Assembly: GCA_000708835.1 (NCBI GenBank)
Contig: DF237257.1
Location: forward strand, 41,885-105,884
From: Klebsormidium nitens
Taxonomy: Eukaryota > Streptophyta > Klebsormidiophyceae > Klebsormidiales > Klebsormidiaceae
Length of the DNA stretch: 64,000 nucleotides
Reading direction: 5' to 3'
The position numbers and the translations under genes were made by a program. Of the stretch, positions 48,301 to 60,300 are shown piece after piece (the stretch's first letter is position 1; each line of letters starts with the position of its first letter). Below the pieces are notes generated by a model. That model was not told the DNA's origin and ran no database searches. It saw nothing but the letters and a program-made list of their open reading frames with translations.

Positions 48301-51300
48301 TCAGCTCCAACCCACAGAAGCAGTAAGTGGACGAGACCCTTAAGAGTGCCAGAATTACTTCTTTCATGGATCAAGTGCTTGATGCCCACCGACCGGCGTC
48401 CGATGTCGCCGGCCATTAATCAGGCTCCGGCCCAACGTCTCACAAACGAAGGGAAACGATCGATTAATTTGACAGACAGTTGGGAAGGGCTGACGGTTCG
48501 ATGCCCCTCCGACGTCCTTTGTTTTACAGCCTGATGTCCAGAACGACTTGCAATATTCACGCTGCATCTGCTCGTGGACAGGTCAAGAATTCTTGGCATC
48601 GATTGGGGCTTCATGGAGTCAAACGCAGAGGAGGAAAGCAAGAACAACTTCAAATCGGCTCGATTCAGGGAAGTACGGACGCTGCGCACGCACCTCGACC
48701 TAGCTTACGGAGACCGCGGAGAGCGCGCAGACTTGGCATCAAGAATGTCTACAAGCTCAGTGGGACAGATGATCGATGTCCCCAGGATAATCTCATGTCG
48801 TCACTGCCACTCAAGACGGAATTGAGGGATTCTTCGAGCATGGCGAACCAGATTGGATTGACCACCTCACTCTCTTACTCTCCACGATTGAAAAAAGCGG
48901 TCCGTTGCAAGAATGGCCGCTCACACACGCAATCTACAGCAAAATTAGAGTCTTTGCCGACGCAACGTGGATTCTTCCAAAAAGCTTAGGGTACCTAAAG
49001 ATTGGACCAATCCTCCTCCTTGGTAGCGAAGGAGGGCCGAAAAAGGAAAGCCATCGGTTTTTACACCGGCGCAGCGTCCTGTCCGCATGAAAAGAGGCTT
49101 GGCATCGAGTTGGTCCCAAGGATTAACATTTATGAGCGGGCATTCCTCCCGCCAAACTTGCTGGTTCCCAGGCTTAGCTAGATTCAACGGAGAGTCCGCA
49201 AAAAGCAAAAACAAAATGTCTTTTCTGGAACGAAGTCATTCACAGTAAGAGGGAAGCTTGAGCGACAAGCTCAAGCCGATTGCCGTCGTTTGGGCCCTGG
49301 TGCTACTGACCAAACAGCCAGGCAGTGAACTTCATCATAGGCACGTCATCCAAGCAAACGCAAGAAGGACAGTACAACAGGCACAACATAGATCAGAAGG
49401 ATGGAGAACAACAGCGTCACGAGTGCCTCCGCTTCCTGTCAAAGTCTGATGCACCGGGTTCAAAGCAGTATTCGGTACTCATGATTCTGGCGCATAACAG
49501 CGGACATATGGGAGACTTAAGGCAACACCCTTGATGAAGCGGCAACTACTCTGGCAAATCGAGCTGCCCGTAATTCACTGATCTGTACTGATGCCGCGCG
49601 TAGCTTTGGGCGGTATGAAGTGCGACACTTCGAGGAGAAGAAGCGAAAGAAGACCTTCCAGCCAATACATGACAACCTTCAGTTCAAAAGAGCTAAGGCA
49701 AGTGTCGAACGCCACTAAGTACAAATCAAAGAGGAAGCTTCGTCTCTTAGAAAGTAAAAGTCAATGGCCTCTACAGGAACTTTCAGAGGAACGAAGTGCT
49801 CAAACGATGCACCAAAATCCGGTTGACAAGATTGGACGATGCCTCACCAGCAATCAGAAGTCCAAAGTTCAAGATCCAGCGAGCAATTAGAACAGGATGT
49901 GGACTTTGATGGCTCCTCATTGCCACTCAATGAGCACGTGAATCCTTCAAGCCCCCAGAATCATATTTGGACTTTGTCGTTTCAGGGTACAGCGAAGTTA
50001 CGGGCAAAAAACAGACCAAAGAAGGATGCAAGGGGACACAATGGATGTTGCCGGGGCTGACCAGAAGGCAACGCGAAAGGACAGAAGCACTTCCTCGACC
50101 AGAAAGTCACGAGGAAAATGTTGCTTATGGGCGAAAAGCAGAAGACCATGAAACGGCCTTGCATACGATTCTTGAACGTTCTTGGTGATATAAAAGCCCC
50201 GGAACCAAGGTTACCGCTCGATTTTTCTGGAAGCCTCGGCAACTCACAACGTATAGCAAATGATTGGAAAATGTCAAACTGTCCAGCCGTTGTGCCAGTT
50301 AGGAACCAGAGCAGACGACATGGCAACAGGGCCAGTTTTGTCTCGTCATGGGCGGGCCAGCCAATTGATGGAGCAGAGGAGCGGGCGCGAGCGCAAAGGT
50401 GCTGGAAAAACATCCACCCATGCCACTAAGGTGTTTCCGAAGCTAGATATGTTGCCGGGCTGAGCTTTTACTGTGTGCTATGACGATCTCGACAGTCTCG
50501 AAGTCGGCGCAGCAAAATAAGAATGCAGCAAAAGAAACGGGATAGGGGCAACATGTGCGTCAGATTTGAAGTGCGCCACGTGCCCCCGTGGCCTACAACG
50601 AACGGGGCTCCTTTTCGTGGCTAATATCAATGGGTCCTGTTAAGGCTGGCTTTTGTTTTCTGAGTACCTCAGCGACTTCCAAATCACGATCCGTTCGCAA
50701 ACCACTCCAAGCGGGCAGGTTCCAGAAAGTCAGCGACAATCCAAGCACAACTTGCGAGGGCGCTACTTGCAAGCCCCAAATAGAGAAAGACAATCAAACC
50801 CTGGGATTCTGGAGCCTGGAAGTCTGAAACAAAGTCACACTACACATCGCCGAAATTGTAACTTGGCGTCAGAAATTTTCCAGGCAACGCTGCTGGTATG
50901 CCAACAGCGAGAGGTCTCGTCACTGCCGTTCCAACTTCAGTTTGAGAGCAAACCCGGTCACATGTTCCATCAGAACGCACATCCTGAAAATTATTAGGTG
51001 TCAGGCCTTAAACGTTCAGCAGGATTGCACAAATCAAGGATCCCCCTCTTCAGGACCCTAGTCCAAATGATAAAGACTAAACCCTGGCCTCGACAGAGAC
51101 CAAAAACTTAAAGCGAGACTTACGAAACATGCTTCACAAAGCAGTGGCTGCAGACTGGCCGATGAGCTTCCTTCCGTCGACAATATGAGTCTCGCAGGCA
51201 GCCCCGAAAGTGACCATTTTACCATCTGTGTCCCGCGTGGACGGTACGAAATTCAGGTAAATGCGCAGGCGAAGGCGATCTCACCTGCAATAGGAGCACA

Positions 51301-54300
51301 CGACAACGTTACGGACGAGTGTCGGGTCTTCGTGAAAGCAATTTGGGAGATCTCACCGCAAATTGGTAGATCTCACGACATAACACCGGTAACTTGTTGC
51401 AATCGACAATTAAAGGAAAAATGTCCCAAGTACTGGGTCCTGATTGAGACTCGGTTCAAAGTACCGCACGGTCCCAGCACCGGGAAATAGCTGAATCGAA
51501 TACCCGTTCTAAGAACGATCAGACTATGGTGCCATCCGTCGTCAAGGGACTAGGTTGGCGGCACTGCCAGACCCAACTACATCTTTGGCAAACAACCAAT
51601 TCAAATCCCCTCAAAAGAGTGCATACTTATGCTGAGAAAACTGCATCTTATCGTTTTAGGAAACGATGCAGGCCAACCACGAGCAATCAGCGCACTCAAT
51701 ACGGGATGAGGGCCGCATGCAAAGGTGCTCGAACAATGATGGAATGTAGATTCACCGGATTCACGATCCTTCAAATTCGATTCCGGAATTCTTCAAGAAG
51801 GAGCAGCACATCCAACGCTTTGACGCCGTAGACAACGCAATCAAGAAGAGAGCTCTCAGTCCTGCATTCCTGGGATTTTTGACTCCCGATATCTTGCCTG
51901 GCCCCTTCTATTCTCTTACACACTATACGTGCCTCCGATTGGGCCCGCAACTCTCAAAAGCTTGGCTCTCATAACGAGAATGTCGATTGTGGCACGAAAG
52001 TCTGAGCCACGCGGTCCTTTCGCCATTGCCACAGGAAAAAGGTTATAAAGACATAGTTGGCATCGAAGAGTTGAAGGGGGTCTGGCAATGTAACGATCGA
52101 GCTGCGTTTGGTTGTTTAAAATCCAAGGGACTCGGACGCTGAGCATAGGATGCCAGGGGTACAGAAGTGGGAAAGTCATAATACTAAGAAGCCGCTTCGG
52201 TTGGCTCTCATTTCAATGTCCACCTACTGCTTCTGGCAGAATAAACTATGAACAATTGACATCACTGCCACCGCCGACCTTATCAAAGCTAATTTCACTC
52301 CTCGCTTCCGACTTCCTCCAAAAAAATCAACAAAAAACATAAGCGAAGGCGAAATGGCTCCTCCAGCAGCGGAGTAAGTTAGGGCGGAGCTAGCGGGCAT
52401 ACAACAACAAAGCAGAAACACAAGGCTTCACATCCTACGACCTGCTGGCCAGAAGCGACACGACTGGGCTTCGACTCCGGTGCTGCGGAAGAAGCTCGCT
52501 TTTCTCGAGACAAAGCTGCATGGTTTTGAGGCTATAGTCCTGACTGGCAAAGTTTTGAGACTCAGAAAAGCTGACTTGCGAGAGTGCTCATCAGAAGGGT
52601 ACGCGTCAACCCTGTCCCGATTCTTGTTTTGACTGGAAGGTGGACCGACTGCGGTGTAAACGAAGGACGATAATCTGTTGGAGTTGGCTGTATTATTGAC
52701 CGGGTGAATCTTTGGCAAGGACGACCCAGCCAGAATCCCTGTCATCATCGCCCCTCGTCAGTTCATCCTAAAGCTGGATTGACCATCTAATTTTTCTTAT
52801 AGTTGCATGATTGCGTAAGAGGGTAGAGGTCCGGCCCAAATGATCGCATCCTATCGTCCTAAAATGCGAACGTTGAGCCACCCATCGGGGTGAGATGGTC
52901 ACAGGACGCCGACTCGTTACAATCCAACGAAAGAAGCGGACATCTGACACGGCCACTTCACATCGTACCAGAGTCACAGGCAAGGACTGCGGGAGTCATA
53001 AATGAAAGCATACCAGGCTTTTCCAAGACTAGCTCCAACATACAGAAGCAGTCACTGGACGAAATTAGCCAAACTTGCTTCTTTCATGGCCAAATGCTTG
53101 ATGCCCCCCGATCGGCGTCCAACGCGCCGACCATTAGATCAGGCTCCGGCCCAACGTGAATACAGCTCACAAATGAAGGAAAAAGATTGAAAATGTCAAC
53201 AGACGGTTGGGTAGGGCTGACGGTTCGATGCTCCTCCGACGTCCTTTTGATACAGCCTGATGACCAGAACGACTTCAATATTTATGCTGCAACTACTCGT
53301 GAACAGGTCAAGAACTCGCAGGATCGGTCGGGGCTACACGTTGTCAAACGGAAGGGACGAAAGCAAGAACACAACTAACGTGCGGCTACGTTCACCGGAA
53401 GTACGGACGCTGCGCAAGCATCCTCGACCGAACCTACAAGATTCAGTGCAGAGCGAGCAGACTTGGCATCAAGACTACTTAAGAGACCGTTGGGACAGCA
53501 CCCAGAATAATCGTATGTCTTCACTGCCGTTCGCAGATGGTTTGGACAAGACTTGAAGGAGAATTTTCGAGGCCTACAGGAATCACTCTAGTCTTGCGCA
53601 CCCAATTTGCACTTCGATGCAAGGGCGGCCGCACCCGCGATCACAAGAGAACAAGTATGTCGCCAGCACAAGAAGGATGTTGAGAAGGCCTCGGGTATCC
53701 AAAGAGCAAACCTACCCTCCTTTCTGATTTCGAAGGAGGGTCGGAGAACACGAAGGAGGCTCGGAAAACTGACGGAATTTACTCTACGAAGAGCATAGGC
53801 CCCCTTTTTTAGCTAAAGAGGCCCAGCAGAAGGTTGATCCGAGGCCTCGAGAGGCTTTGGAGCTTTGGAGGCTTTGGGTTTATTCTGTTATCTTAAAACC
53901 GGGTTCCCAAACTTAGCTAGCCTCAACGGAGCCTATGCAAAGGCAAAGTGTCTAAATTAAAATGGAATTCTGATTAAGCGTTACCAGAAGTAGGAAGCTT
54001 GACACCCAGCTTCAAGATGATCGCGCCGATCATCATCCCTGTCACTGACAAGCAAGCCAGGCAATAAAACCTTATCACAGGCACGGCATCCGGGAAGAAG
54101 GGAAACGCAAGAGGCACAACAAAGCTGGGAAGGACAGAGAACAACAGCGTCAAGGATATCTTCGCTATCTGTCAACTCTGATGCATCAGACTTGGAGCGA
54201 ATCTTGGTCATGACTGAAACACTGGCGCGGAAGAGCAAAACCGTGGGAACGTGGGCGACGAAGCAGCAACGAATTTGCAGGACAAAGCCTGCCCTCAGAT

Positions 54301-57300
54301 TCACGAGTCCTCTGTCATGACCGCCGCCCCTCGTTTTTAAGCTCGATGGGGTGCGACACTCCGAGCTGAAGACGGACCTTCCAGCAATAGTTTGAAGACC
54401 GTGCTCAATTGAGCACAAAATAAGAAAGGGTTCAATGACTTACATCAAACCTATTGAATTAAAGGATGCCCCATCCCTTAAGAAGCGATATATTACCAAA
54501 GGAAAAGCCGAAAGGGAGAAAAGCTCTATCGGGCACCGCCTCAACTGGCAGTCGAAATTTGAAGGATGATAGTGAGGCGAGCGATCGGACGCAGGAGAAA
54601 TCCACTGATGTATTTTCCGTCACTGGACGTGTTCCTCATTGCCACTTGATTTGAAGCACATGTTTTCGTCAAGCACCTGCAATTGTATCTCGACTCTCGT
54701 TGTTGCATAGCGGCTTAGGATTACAGTTGACATGAGGGCGAAAGCAGATCAAAGGATGAAAGGAGAAGCAACAGGAAGTTGCTGGAGCTGACCAGAAGAC
54801 AAATGCGAAGGAATGGAAAGCGCTCGACTCTTATAAATCTCGAGTGAAACAAAATTTTGCCCATGGGCAGAAGCAGAAGACCAGACTTGCTAACTCCCTG
54901 CTTAGAGATCGTGAATGTCCTCGATTAGTAAAAGAACCCCGAAAGAAAGGCCTCAGCTCGGTCGATCCAAACGCTTCAGCAACTTACGAGGTATAGCATG
55001 TAACTCGTTGTGCCATTCAGCAAAGGGACACGGACATGGCAACAGAGCCAGAAGTCTCGTCATGGGCTGGGCAGACTGTGCATAAGAACTGAAGAACGGA
55101 ATCGAGTGCCTACATGCTAAGAAGAGACTCAATCAATCCAGATGGATGTCAGCCCGGGGTTGTACTGCGCGCAAAACGATCTCGACACTCTCGAAGTCGT
55201 CACAACAAGACAAGATGCAGCAAAATAGACCGGATTGGGGCAGCATGTGCGTCAATCTTGATCAAACCTTGACTACAAGACCGAGGACCTTGCTAACCGA
55301 TGACGAGCTTGATCGCACAATTTAAAGCAATTCCTTACGAAGGTTCGGGTGAAGCACTCGGTGCCCTTTCCCCCGGTGTGCAGATGCAGCATAATCGATC
55401 ACCACATTGTCAAAAGCAAGGCGGTTGGCAAGCATCGTTTCTGCTTCCGACGAGGGCCTGCGGATTAGCGTTCCGCTGAGTGCATCCACCAAAAACGATC
55501 CGTTATGGCATGCGTAGGAAGCTCGTTGTATCAATGGTGAAGATTGACTCACACTCATCTTTCGTAAACTCCGGCAATCTGTGTTACACACTCTTGTGGC
55601 AAGTCTCGCCACAAGAAGATGGTCCGTCATTACCGGTGCCTGTACAAGACTCTACACTAAGAAGCCGGAAAGGGAAGAATAGTCTTTGAACATTTTTTAG
55701 TGATAATCCTTCGAGATAGTCCGATTCGCAAGTGACGGTCGCCTTTTGTCTACCATTCTCTCACGCGTCGGTCGTAATCTAGTTGCCTGAATTACGACCG
55801 ATGGCAAGGCGGCATTTGAGAGTTGCGAACTTCACAAAGGCTGGAGGGGCCCGAGACTTGCAACAAGGAGTGCAGAGAGAAGGGGACAGATGAACAACCC
55901 GAGGCAAAACTCGGGTGGCCGACTTAGCCGACTTAGCCGACTTAGCCGACGTTAGCCCACCCGAGGCAAAACTTAGCCGAGAACCAGGTGCTCAATCTGG
56001 AATAGCAAAAGGGTGCTACCTTCCGGTGGCAATCATCTGCCCATGCTACACCCCAGTTGATAGGCATACACTACCAATGGCAAGACCTACATTGCCACCG
56101 AGAGGGCGACCAGAGTGCTCCTACCGAAAATATTAGAGCTGGGGGGACGCAGGAGAAGTCTGAACCTTGAAAGCCAAATCAAGGAGTACAAACCTCGCGT
56201 GTGCAGGTGTATTTGAAGAATCCGTTCGACGGCTGTGGACAAGCAAACCAATGACGTCTCCAACACGTTGGTAAAATTTGGTCTCCAACAGCGCGGATTC
56301 CAATCATTGCTATTCATTGACCTCTCTCAGTCGCAGACTACCAATCTGACAAGCTGCATCATTTGTAAGCCCAGACGAAGATAATTAAATGCTGACAAAG
56401 TAAAAGCAACGTGATGCGTGAATATGCAGCAGGTTTGCAGGGTTGCAACCCGCAAACACTTCGCTCCGAAGGACAGGGCCTCATAATCCCAACAAAGAGA
56501 GCAAATACTATCATTCTGAGCGTAGGACTCTGCAGGATGGAAAGACGAAGCAGGAAGGGCTTCGTTCTCAAGAGCAGTGGCAGTCCTGTTCTCTTACGCT
56601 TGGAGCAAGTTGCCCCAATATCGTCATCGCCTGCGCTGCACTGGTCAAAAGGTTGCTTCAAAACATTCGCAGACAGCACTCTGGAGCATGCTTTTGTCTC
56701 TGCATGCTCACGACCCAGAACCAACCCTTGAGAACCCACGAATCAAAACGGAGCTTTACAAATGCCAAGATTGGAGATCCCGCTTCGACAACGTACAAAC
56801 TTAATTTAAGGAGCCTTTGCAAAATCAGAAACGGTTCGGAAACGGTTCATGGGAATGAAGCAACTGCCAGCCCCCCCACCTGGAAGTAGAAGGCCGGCTG
56901 CTGCTCCCGCTCCCCCCCGCCCGCGCTCGCTGTTACCGCCGCCGTTACCGCCGCGACCACGCCACCCGTCGGCTTCTCCCCCGCGACCGCCAGCCGCGAC
57001 TGGAGCAGTTCCCCGAACACTTTGTACTGCTTGCTGACCCAGGCCCAGTGCAGAAACGCGCCTTCGGGGGGTCCCTCCCGAGCGCGGTACCATGCCAGGT
57101 GGCGCCGCAACTGGGTCACGGCTTCGAGCGTGTTGCCGGAGTGGAGCAGCAGGGTGACCAGCTTGAGGTGCAGGATTTCGGCCACGGACTTGGCTTCGAC
57201 GAGCCGTTGAACGGGTTGGAGTTCCTGGGAAGAAGCTTGCTTCGTTAGCAAGCCGGTCACGGGGTTCGGGGACTGGACAACCATGTAAACACAGGAAGAG

Positions 57301-60300
57301 CAGGAAGATAGATAGTCTTAGGTGGAGAGACTTCGTGATGGACTTGGCTTCGACGAGTCGTTGGACGGGCTGGAGTTCCTGTGGGTCAACGTCAAGAAGA
57401 GGTTAGTGAAATCAAGATCTAAACCCAGGTAATCACAAGGAGAACAGGAGGGTGAATGTTTCAGGTGCAGGACGTCCGTGACGGACTTGGTTCGACGAGC
57501 GTTGCAGTGGTTCGAGAGGAGTTCCTGTGCATCGACCATACTTCGTCAGCAAGAGAGTTAGTGGAACCAGGATCATATTTCACTGAGCACAAGACAGCAG
57601 GACACTGACTGGTTTGAAGTGAAGGAGTCCAACGACTGACTTGAATTCGGCGAGACGGTCGAACCCGTTAGCGTTCCTGTATTCAGTCCTCCATTCGGTG
57701 GGGAGTTTGTGGGCGATAACCGAAATAGAAAACCTAGGCAGTTGCCAGAGTGATCCAGGGGAAAGCGGCCACTTTGCGGTGCAGTGTCTCGGCTACGATC
57801 TTGGCCTCGACTAGGCGTTGAACGGCTGGCAGTCCTGTTGACAAGCAGTGCTCTGTCAGCACAAGATTTATGAAGCGCACAGTAAAAAAACGGAATCTAT
57901 CCAGGCGTCTTTTATTTTCAGCCCGTTCAATGCCTGTTCAGCCCGTTGCCGAAACCCTGCACTTGGGACTTCGTCACTTCCGAGCTCTCCTTGGGCAGAA
58001 CGAAGCCTCAACTCTCAACAAATGTGCTCTGTCTCCGTCCATCCGCAGACTTTAGCCCGTTCAAACAGGCTAAAGGAAGGAAACTACGAGAGGAGAGTCG
58101 AGAATGCATTAGCTGTTCTCACCTGAGGTGGTGTGGGCACTTCGTGCAGCAGAGTATACGCGGCATTGTAGTACTTGACGGCCGCCACCCAGTCACGACG
58201 GAACTCCGCATACACAGCAATCTGCGCGGAAGGAAACGGACGCAGACTTGAAGCGTGCATTGAATAAGCGCAATCTGAGAGCGTGGAGGACAAGCTGATG
58301 TTGCACGTACGTAAGGCCTGGTGAGTTTGGGAGTCCTCATACTTTTCTGAACTTCGTTTCGAACGACCCGTGACGGAAATAAGTGGCGTCCGCCTTTTTG
58401 GAAAGGCGAGGTGTGCTCAAATAGCGAGGACCCTCCAAGGAACGCCTCGTGGAAAACAAGCTCGTTCTCAAATCCGAACGTTGCCGCCTCCGCTTTCCTT
58501 CACGGTTTTCTCCAGGGCGGTCGAGTATGGGGAGTGACCTTCCCTCTTTGCAGTCCGACGAAGTGCAACCATGTTGTGAAGCAAAAACAACAAACAAGCA
58601 ATCCCCTCGCTCCAGCCAGCAGGAGGACAACGGTTCGTACCTTGAAGTTGTACCGGACCGAGAACTCGGGCGAGCTGTAGGCCTTCTTCTCGACGCGCGT
58701 CTTGATGCGGCGCCCTTCCTCCCGGTAGAACGTGGCGGCGAGCTCGCCGACCAGCTTCGCCAGGCTGCACAAGAGAGCGACACGTGGCACTCTTTAAGCC
58801 CGCTCGCTCTCAACAAGTCTCCGCGGCAACTCAAATACCACGAACCGCCTCGAATGCATCGCCTGCTCAGAAAACCAAGTCACCAGAAAGACTGCAAGGC
58901 GTTTCAAGAGCCGTCCTGCCACGTGTCCAAATCTAAGCATGCGAACCACCGTTCGTGATCCTCGTTTCGAGAAGCATGCGCCGCTAAGGCTCACTTTGCG
59001 AGGGACGTGCGCAGCTGCGCGACGTCGCCCGTGACGAAGGGGACGCAGCAGCGGGCCTCCGTCTCCACGCGCTTGCGCAGCGCCTGCAGCCGCTCCTCGC
59101 TTGCGTCGAGGGCTGCGCCGGAATCGAACCAACGTTATGAATGGATGCGAACAATCGAGAGAAGCGCAACCAGGAGGTTTCACACCGTTGCTCGATAATA
59201 AGGTGGACCTCCTGTCAACCGTGAGAAGCGGATTATTCTCCGGTTTGCAACTGGAAAGCATTCAAGAGAACCAGGACGAGTTTTTCGCTCGCATCAAGGG
59301 CTGCGCCGGATTAAGCAACGTTTAGGAACGATGTGCATGATCACAGAAAGCACAACCAGGTAGTCTTGCACTATTTGTGTCTTCGATAGATGGACTTCCT
59401 GTCAACTTGGAGAGATAGACTGTATCCAGGTTGGGTACTGAAGATAGTTAAGGTAACGTTCCTCGCTGGCACGTAGAGCCGTTTCAAGATTCCGGTACTG
59501 GCATAAGTATCACTGGATGAAGGATGGGCAATCGCCAAGATTCAATACGTGCAATATAGCAGCTGGGACCGTTCCAGACATGGGGTTGGGGAAGCAAGCA
59601 GTGTCTTGAAGAATCCAGACAGGAACCCAGTTCTGAATTCCGATTGTGCGGAGTTTCAGCGCATCCACTTGGCAAAAAGCTGAGCAAAGGCAGAGACGAG
59701 TCTGAAACGCGGAACCTAGACTGACAGACTGCAGCGAAGCCAAAACTGACGAATTTGAGTGTTTGATTCGCAGCACATGGACTTCCAAAGCAGGAGTATT
59801 TAGGGAAGACTGTGACCATAAGAGGAAGGCTTAAGAATGAAACAACCAAGGCGCTATGGACTCACGTGCTGCATTTGCTTGGGCGATAGCAACCACCACT
59901 TTGATGTTGCGCCCCCGGATCGCAGCCCTGGACGGAGTGAAACCAATCTGGTCACACTGATGCACCTAAACTGCCGGTTTCGTTTCTTTTGGAGAGATTT
60001 GAAACCACAACACAGTTTGAATTGCAACAACGCAGCCGATTGAAAGAAGCCAAAGGTGGAAAACTCTCTGCCGATCAGACCGGTAAGGTAGTTCCAAAAA
60101 GACAGTACACCGAGGGCAAGCCCTTCCAGGTTTCGAGTGAAACAAACGACGCTATTAGCTAATACCTGGATACAAATGTCAATACCAGACCGGGAGTTGC
60201 ACGAACACTGACGGCAATCAACTGTATCCGAAGTCAGGAAAGCCGCTGCCGTTTTCACTAGCTGCATTCGTTCATTTTCCCCAATCCGAAAAGGCTTGAC

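Larger units (their letters stand above)
37568..56879 (-). other. Giant TRAPPC11 intron 8 (about 19.3 kb)
   Basis: The exon ending at 56880 (donor GTGGGG) and the exon beginning at 37567 (acceptor TTCTCGCAG) join in phase 0 and rebuild the conserved FYFQLAA segment of the foie gras domain. Nothing in between reads as a conserved exon on either strand. The middle and right parts are a diverged tandem array (about 41.5-55.3 kb). The left part (37.6-41.5 kb) and the right end (55.3-56.9 kb) are unassigned. A rearranged or misassembled locus could give the same picture. Confidence 0.75.

Noticed and set aside
41500-55260. CRISPR-like regular spacing of short motifs
   Set aside because: The motifs are degenerate, irregularly spaced by hundreds of bases, and the genome is eukaryotic. 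A tandem array of large units explains them.
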